Source of the DNA: Hungateiclostridiaceae bacterium UBA3922
GTDB lineage: Bacteria; Bacillota; Clostridia; Acetivibrionales; DTU013
Length of the DNA: 16,598 bases
Reading direction: 5' to 3'
Assembly: GCA_002386045.1 (NCBI GenBank)
Contig: DGEQ01000041.1
Location: forward strand, 1-16,598
Of the stretch, positions 13,835-16,598 are shown piece after piece. The notes below the pieces were generated by a model that saw nothing but the letters and a program-made list of their open reading frames with translations, did not search any database and was not told the origin of the DNA. Position 1 is the stretch's first letter. Each line of letters begins with the position of its first letter. The position numbers and the translations under genes are program-made.

Positions 13835-13891
13835 ATTCTACCGGGAAAAGGTAAAGAAAGCGGTAAAGAAAAGCGTAAAGAAACGGTAAAA
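13835..13891 (-). promoter_or_regulatory. Phased direct repeats and -10 box ahead of the exporter genes
   Basis: On the plus strand GTAAAGA occurs at 13851-13857, 13863-13869 and 13875-13881, and GTAAAAT at 13886-13892, spaced 12, 12 and 11 bases, about one helical turn apart. In the direction of the exporter genes, a TAGAAT -10 box (13835-13840) follows, and the place of its -35 box falls within the repeats with no consensus -35. This layout fits an activator of the OmpR family binding tandem direct repeats and replacing the -35, here probably the regulator encoded just upstream. Binding is inferred. Confidence 0.6.
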
Positions 13892-14554
13892 TTATTCGGA
13901 TCTCAGCCTGAAACCTATCCCCCATACCGCTTCGATATAGTCCCTGCCGCTTATGTCGCGAAGTTTCCTGCGCAGATTGCTGATATGCATTTTCAGCGAA
14001 CTTTCTGTACAATCAGGTGTGTCCTCGCTGATCCGGTCAAGCAGGATGGATTTCGCGATCACCTGTGACTGGTTCTGCATTAATACCTTCAAAATAGCGT
14101 ATTCCGTTCGTGTAAGCCTGATTTCTTTTCCGGAAGCAAAAACGGTGCGTGTCGCAATGTCGAGCTTCAGGTCATCGAAGGACAGAACCATATCTGCCGG
14201 GGCGGAAAACTTGCGCAGCGCCACCTTGATCCTGGCGAGCAGTTCCTTTGTGTCAAAAGGTTTTGTCACATAGTCTGCCGCGCCCCCAAGCAGAAGTTCG
14301 ACTTTTTTGTCCGAATCCGCCTTTGCGCTTACAACGATAACAGGTATCCCGCTGATTTTCGGCAGCACTTCCTCACCGGAGAGCCCTGGAAGCATCAGAT
14401 CGAGCAAAACAAGATCAGGCTTTGAAGCGGAAAGCGTCATCAGGGCTTCCGTTCCCGAATAAGCCTGCGATACCCTGTAGCCCTCCCTGGAGAGCACTTC
14501 CCTGAGCATGTTTCCGATATGGACGTCGTCGTCGATTATAAGGATGTGTTTCAT
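13892..14554 (-). CDS. OmpR/PhoB-family response regulator
   Basis: A 220-residue DNA-binding regulator. The receiver domain (1-115) has the acidic triad at D8-D10, phosphoacceptor D52 (LVLLDLMLPG), S76 in IVVSAK and K98 in YVTKPFD. The winged-helix output domain (about 128-218) has the late motifs LTRTEYAILKVLMQN, SLKMHISNLRRKLRD and AVWGIGFRL. It heads the four-gene minus-strand operon with the ATPase, permease and kinase, and the kinase at the end is its obvious partner. Its ribosome binding site is weak (CAGGTTACGT), which suggests low basal expression. The promoter lies at 14592-14620. It most likely senses envelope damage and switches on the exporter. Confidence 0.94.
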   Translation of the reverse strand: MKHILIIDDDVHIGNMLREVLSREGYRVSQAYSGTEALMTLSASKPDLVLLDLMLPGLSGEEVLPKISGIPVIVVSAKADSDKKVELLLGGAADYVTKPFDTKELLARIKVALRKFSAPADMVLSFDDLKLDIATRTVFASGKEIRLTRTEYAILKVLMQNQSQVIAKSILLDRISEDTPDCTESSLKMHISNLRRKLRDISGRDYIEAVWGIGFRLRSE

Positions 14555-14570
14555 TTTACGTAACCTGTTG

Positions 14571-14620
14571 CCATATTATAGCTATTACCATATTATAGTT
14601 GGTCATATGGATCATATCAA
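14571..14620 (-). promoter_or_regulatory. Regulator promoter with an exactly repeated 11-base -10 region
   Basis: On the minus strand TTGATA (14615-14620), a 17-base spacer and TATAAT (14592-14597) form a near-ideal promoter. The plus-strand 11-mer CCATATTATAG occurs twice (14571-14581 and 14588-14598), so a second TATAAT sits 17 bases further downstream (14575-14580). This may give tandem start sites or a binding site for a regulator. The rest of the gap up to the HD gene (14621-14832) holds nothing else I can support, other than AT-rich sequence with a stray TATAAT (14728-14733, plus strand). Confidence 0.6.
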
Positions 14621-14832
14621 TTAACAAATTGTGAACAATGCATGTCGGACGGATTATTGGCCGGGCGAATGAGGCCGGGAAAGCAACAGTGAGGAGCACC
14701 TGGCACTACGGACGGGGATATTATTGATATAATTGCATAGTGAGAGAAAATTTGCTATTTTAATATATAACAGGTAAAACATAACATCCAGATAAACACC
14801 TGTTTCGAATACGTATTTGTGAGGTGAGGATC

Positions 14833-15405
14833 ATGCTGGATATTGAAAAAATGAACAGGCATCTGCAGGACCTGGGCGGGACTTACATACTCAACCATGC
14901 AAGGCGCTGCCTTGTCATCGCGAAAAAACTGGCCGAAGAAGAGAACCTGGCATATGACGAAGACATACTGACATTTTCCTGTTATTTTCACGATATAAGC
15001 GCATTCAAGCCGTACCGGCCCGAAGGGAAGTTCGACCATGCGGAGGAATCAGCCAAAATTGTGCCGGCTCTCGCAGCAGAGTACAGTATCAACGATGCTT
15101 ACAAAATCAGTGCAATAGAAGAAGCAGTCAGATACCACGATAAGTGCGGACAGGGTACGGCAAATGAAACAAAACTGCTGAGGAATGCCGATGCGGTCGA
15201 TTATCTCGGATTTATCGCAGTCGCGCGTGATTTTTCAAAACAGCATGAAGAGATGACAAAAGCCATTGCGGCACTGAAAAAGCACCTGGCAGAGTTTTCA
15301 GCCCTGCTGGAACTGGATTCGGCTAAACGCATGGCTGAACCCAGGATCAAAAAGCTGGAAACCTTTTTGCGCGAGTTTGAGGAAGAGACCTTTGGCCTTT
15401 ACTGA
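14833..15405 (+). CDS. HD-domain protein (predicted metal-dependent phosphohydrolase)
   Basis: A 190-residue soluble protein with the HD superfamily metal-binding pattern. It has H22 in NHARRCLVIAKKL, the H53-D54 pair in SCYFHDISAF, H69 in KFDHAEESAKIV, H102 in VRYHDKCG, and D120/D123 in LRNADAVDYLG. These residues usually hold one or two metal ions that hydrolyse a phosphoester, such as a nucleotide. No second domain is present and the last 60 residues are helical and charged. Substrate specificity cannot be told. ATG 14833 follows GAGGTGAGGA directly; a GTG at 14824 would overlap that site and is less likely. It is monocistronic, with debris on its right. Confidence 0.85.
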   Translation: MLDIEKMNRHLQDLGGTYILNHARRCLVIAKKLAEEENLAYDEDILTFSCYFHDISAFKPYRPEGKFDHAEESAKIVPALAAEYSINDAYKISAIEEAVRYHDKCGQGTANETKLLRNADAVDYLGFIAVARDFSKQHEEMTKAIAALKKHLAEFSALLELDSAKRMAEPRIKKLETFLREFEEETFGLY

Positions 15406-15513
15406 AATTCATGAGTATATAAGTGCTGACACCACATTTTCCACGGCCATGAAAGATGTGCTGACCAGCCTTGTCGATTCACGGGGTTTTTCTTTGATGC
15501 TTAAACGGATGAT

Positions 15514-15802
15514 ATGGGATACGGCATCGATGCTATCATGTTTTTTGATTCTCCTGAAATAAAAACTATAGCAATAAATGGCATGGAAATAACTGCTTTG
15601 TGTCAAATATATTATAAATGTAACCATTCGGATCAGATGTTTTTCGGCAGAAAGCTCTATCGATGATTGTGTGATACGTACACTGCTGCACTGTTCCCGG
15701 CTTATGCCTAGGGCATTGGATATATATAAACGTATGGGATATGAGGTCATAAAGGAGCAAAAAATACTGGAATATTATTTGCAATGTCCTTCAGCCAACT
15801 GA
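15514..15802 (+). pseudogene. Decayed coding region, acetyltransferase (GNAT)-like C-terminus
   Basis: Two protein-like frames overlap here. One, 15514-15666, starts at an ATG without a ribosome binding site and reads MGYGIDAIMFFDSPEIKTIA, continuing to TGA 15664. The other, open from 15593, ends at TGA 15800 and includes RALDIYKRMGYEVIKEQKIL. The RALDIYKRMGY stretch resembles the last conserved motif of GNAT acetyltransferases. No single frame joins the two parts and neither has a good start, so this appears to be a frameshifted remnant. The rest of 15406-16042 contains the hairpins at 15841-15860 and 15907-15939 and no other recognisable gene. The family is a suggestion only. Confidence 0.4.
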
Positions 15803-15840
15803 CCCGTAAACCAGCACAGTATGATGCCCGGCCTGTTGAC

Positions 15841-15860
15841 GGCGTATGTCGGGATACGCC
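15841..15860. repeat. Small perfect inverted repeat
   Basis: GGCGTAT (15841-15847) pairs with ATACGCC (15854-15860) around GTCGGG. It has no adjacent T-run on either strand, so a terminator role is doubtful. It lies shortly after the end of the GNAT-like remnant. Confidence 0.45.
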
Positions 15861-15895
15861 ATATCTGAAGTATCTGTTACATTGGTCCGGCAATA

Positions 15896-15939
15896 GAAAA
15901 ACAGCATAAGGCAGCATTCTGCATGCGGATGCTGCCTTA
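15896..15939 (-). terminator. Probable terminator of the ymaF transcript
   Basis: TAAGGCAGCAT (15907-15917) and ATGCTGCCTTA (15929-15939) form a perfect 11-pair stem around an 11-base loop. Read on the minus strand, it is followed after a few bases by a TTTTT run (plus-strand AAAAA ending near 15901). It lies about 100 bases beyond the ymaF stop, so it is the best candidate for ending that transcript. Confidence 0.6.
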
Positions 15940-16042
15940 AAGGCTGTGTGGTTATTGCCTTTTCGTATGACTGCCTTCTTGTTTTTTATTGCAGCGTTTC
16001 ATATTTCTTCTGTAAATATTCTATACCTGTACGTCCGGTGCT

Positions 16043-16363
16043 TCATTTGCAGGGGTCTTTTTTGTGCGGACATTTCTCGTAATATTCACCATAGTACTTG
16101 TGTGTCGCATCTTCGTATTTGTGCACGTGGCCGTCGGCTTCCTTCGTGATGGCGCAGTACATGTGGTAGTGCTTGCCGCCCACGTATATGGCCGGCCCCG
16201 TGGCATTGCGGTACTCATGGACATGCCCGTCTTCAAGCGACGTCTTGCCGTTCATGTAATGGATATGTCCGGGTTCATCGGGATCGCAGCTTGTCACGCC
16301 TTCATAGTTGTGCCAGTGCCGGTCGTCTATCGTTGTTTTGCCCAGATAGTAATGTGAATGCAT
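16043..16363 (-). CDS. ymaF: YmaF-family histidine-rich protein
   Basis: A 106-residue, strikingly His- and Tyr-rich protein matching the YmaF family, named from Bacillus and of unknown function. It is built from repeats of roughly 20-25 residues with the pattern HxH plus aromatic: HSHYYLGKTT, HWHNYEGVTS, GHIHYMNGKTSLEDGHVHEY, KHYHMYCAITKEADGHVHKY. This looks like a set of short beta-strands with clustered histidines, which might bind metal ions; that is inference. It has no signal peptide or membrane segment. The C-terminal tail KCPHKKDPCK carries a Cys pair. The start is sure: GGAGGTGG stands just before the ATG. It is a single gene, divergent from the partial gene on the right. Confidence 0.85.
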   Translation of the reverse strand: MHSHYYLGKTTIDDRHWHNYEGVTSCDPDEPGHIHYMNGKTSLEDGHVHEYRNATGPAIYVGGKHYHMYCAITKEADGHVHKYEDATHKYYGEYYEKCPHKKDPCK

Positions 16364-16439
16364 AAAACCACCTCCGATATATTGTATATTATGTTAACTC
16401 CACTACTTGTGTGATTGGTCCCGGGCATTTGGCGCATGA

Positions 16440-16468
16440 TTGAAAAACAGGTACCATTTTGCTAAAAT
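16440..16468 (+). promoter_or_regulatory. Predicted promoter of the right-end partial gene
   Basis: TTGAAA (16440-16445), a 17-base spacer and TAAAAT (16463-16468) stand about 100 bases ahead of the ATG at 16572. The leader between them includes GGACAGTGTGTCC (16489-16501), which can fold with a short stem. No known riboswitch is recognised in the leader. Confidence 0.5.
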
Positions 16469-16571
16469 AAAATATAAACAGAAACATCCGGACAGTGTGT
16501 CCACAGGCATCGGGCATCTTCTTCCCGCAGGGAAAACGCTGGTGCTACATCATAGTGCTCCCGGAGGTATT

Positions 16572-16598
16572 ATGAAAATAGACCCTCGCCATGAATTG
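16572..16598 (+). CDS. Start of a gene cut by the window edge, product unknown
   Basis: CGGAGGT (16562-16568) followed by ATG 16572 opens a frame reading MKIDPRHEL up to the last base. The ribosome binding site and an upstream promoter make a real gene start likely, but nine codons are too few to name a product. Confidence 0.5.

Noticed and set aside
1..16598. CRISPR arrays, transposases, phage genes or defence systems
   Set aside because: No regular direct repeats with spacers and no protein with such motifs were seen; only short regulatory repeats and gene remnants.

Overview
The window looks like chromosomal DNA from an anaerobic, low-to-mid GC member of the Firmicutes, most likely class Clostridia. 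The reasons are: strong AGGAGG-type ribosome binding sites with TTG and GTG starts; a Spo0A homologue; a two-subunit oxygen-sensitive (4Fe-4S, class I) fumarase; a YtrA-type GntR regulator; a DUF1858 protein; an SLH-domain remnant; and a BcrAB-like ABC exporter next to a two-component system. The exact genus cannot be told from the sequence alone.

Region by region. (a) 1-2128: a YtrA-type GntR repressor with a four-half-site operator over its own promoter, then an ABC ATPase and a six-helix ABC-2 permease. (b) 2137-2774: the 5' half of an RlmL-like 23S rRNA methyltransferase gene, cut off after its THUMP domain and joined to an unrecognised frameshifted coding remnant. (c) 2805-6784: a promoter, then aroA-aroC-aroK-spo0A, tightly packed and closed by a bidirectional terminator. 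These genes make three of the last four shikimate-pathway steps and, unusually, end in a response regulator with a Spo0A effector domain. The chorismate synthase lacks both active-site histidines normally conserved in the family. (d) 6799-7576, minus strand: HU, then a small Usp/KdpD-type nucleotide-binding protein. (e) 7577-9679: a structured leader, fumarase alpha and beta subunits, and a DUF1858 redox-disulfide protein. (f) 9756-11051: tRNA-Lys(TTT) with striking hairpins on both sides, followed by gene debris (SLH-domain end, metal-dependent hydrolase fragment) and a small intact Cys/His-rich protein. (g) 11170-14620, minus strand: OmpR-type regulator, ABC ATPase, ABC-2 permease and histidine kinase, with a four-copy GTAAAGA direct repeat between regulator and ATPase. 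(h) 14833-16598: an HD-domain protein, a decayed acetyltransferase-like stretch, a His-rich YmaF-family protein (minus strand), and the first nine codons of a plus-strand gene.

Two separate envelope-type ABC exporters with their own regulators flank housekeeping genes. Four independent stretches of gene debris suggest ongoing gene loss. I saw no CRISPR array, no intact transposase, no phage genes and no recognisable defence system. The observations most worth checking are the chorismate synthase active site, the spo0A homologue inside an aro operon with an altered recognition helix, and the phased repeats in front of the exporter operon.
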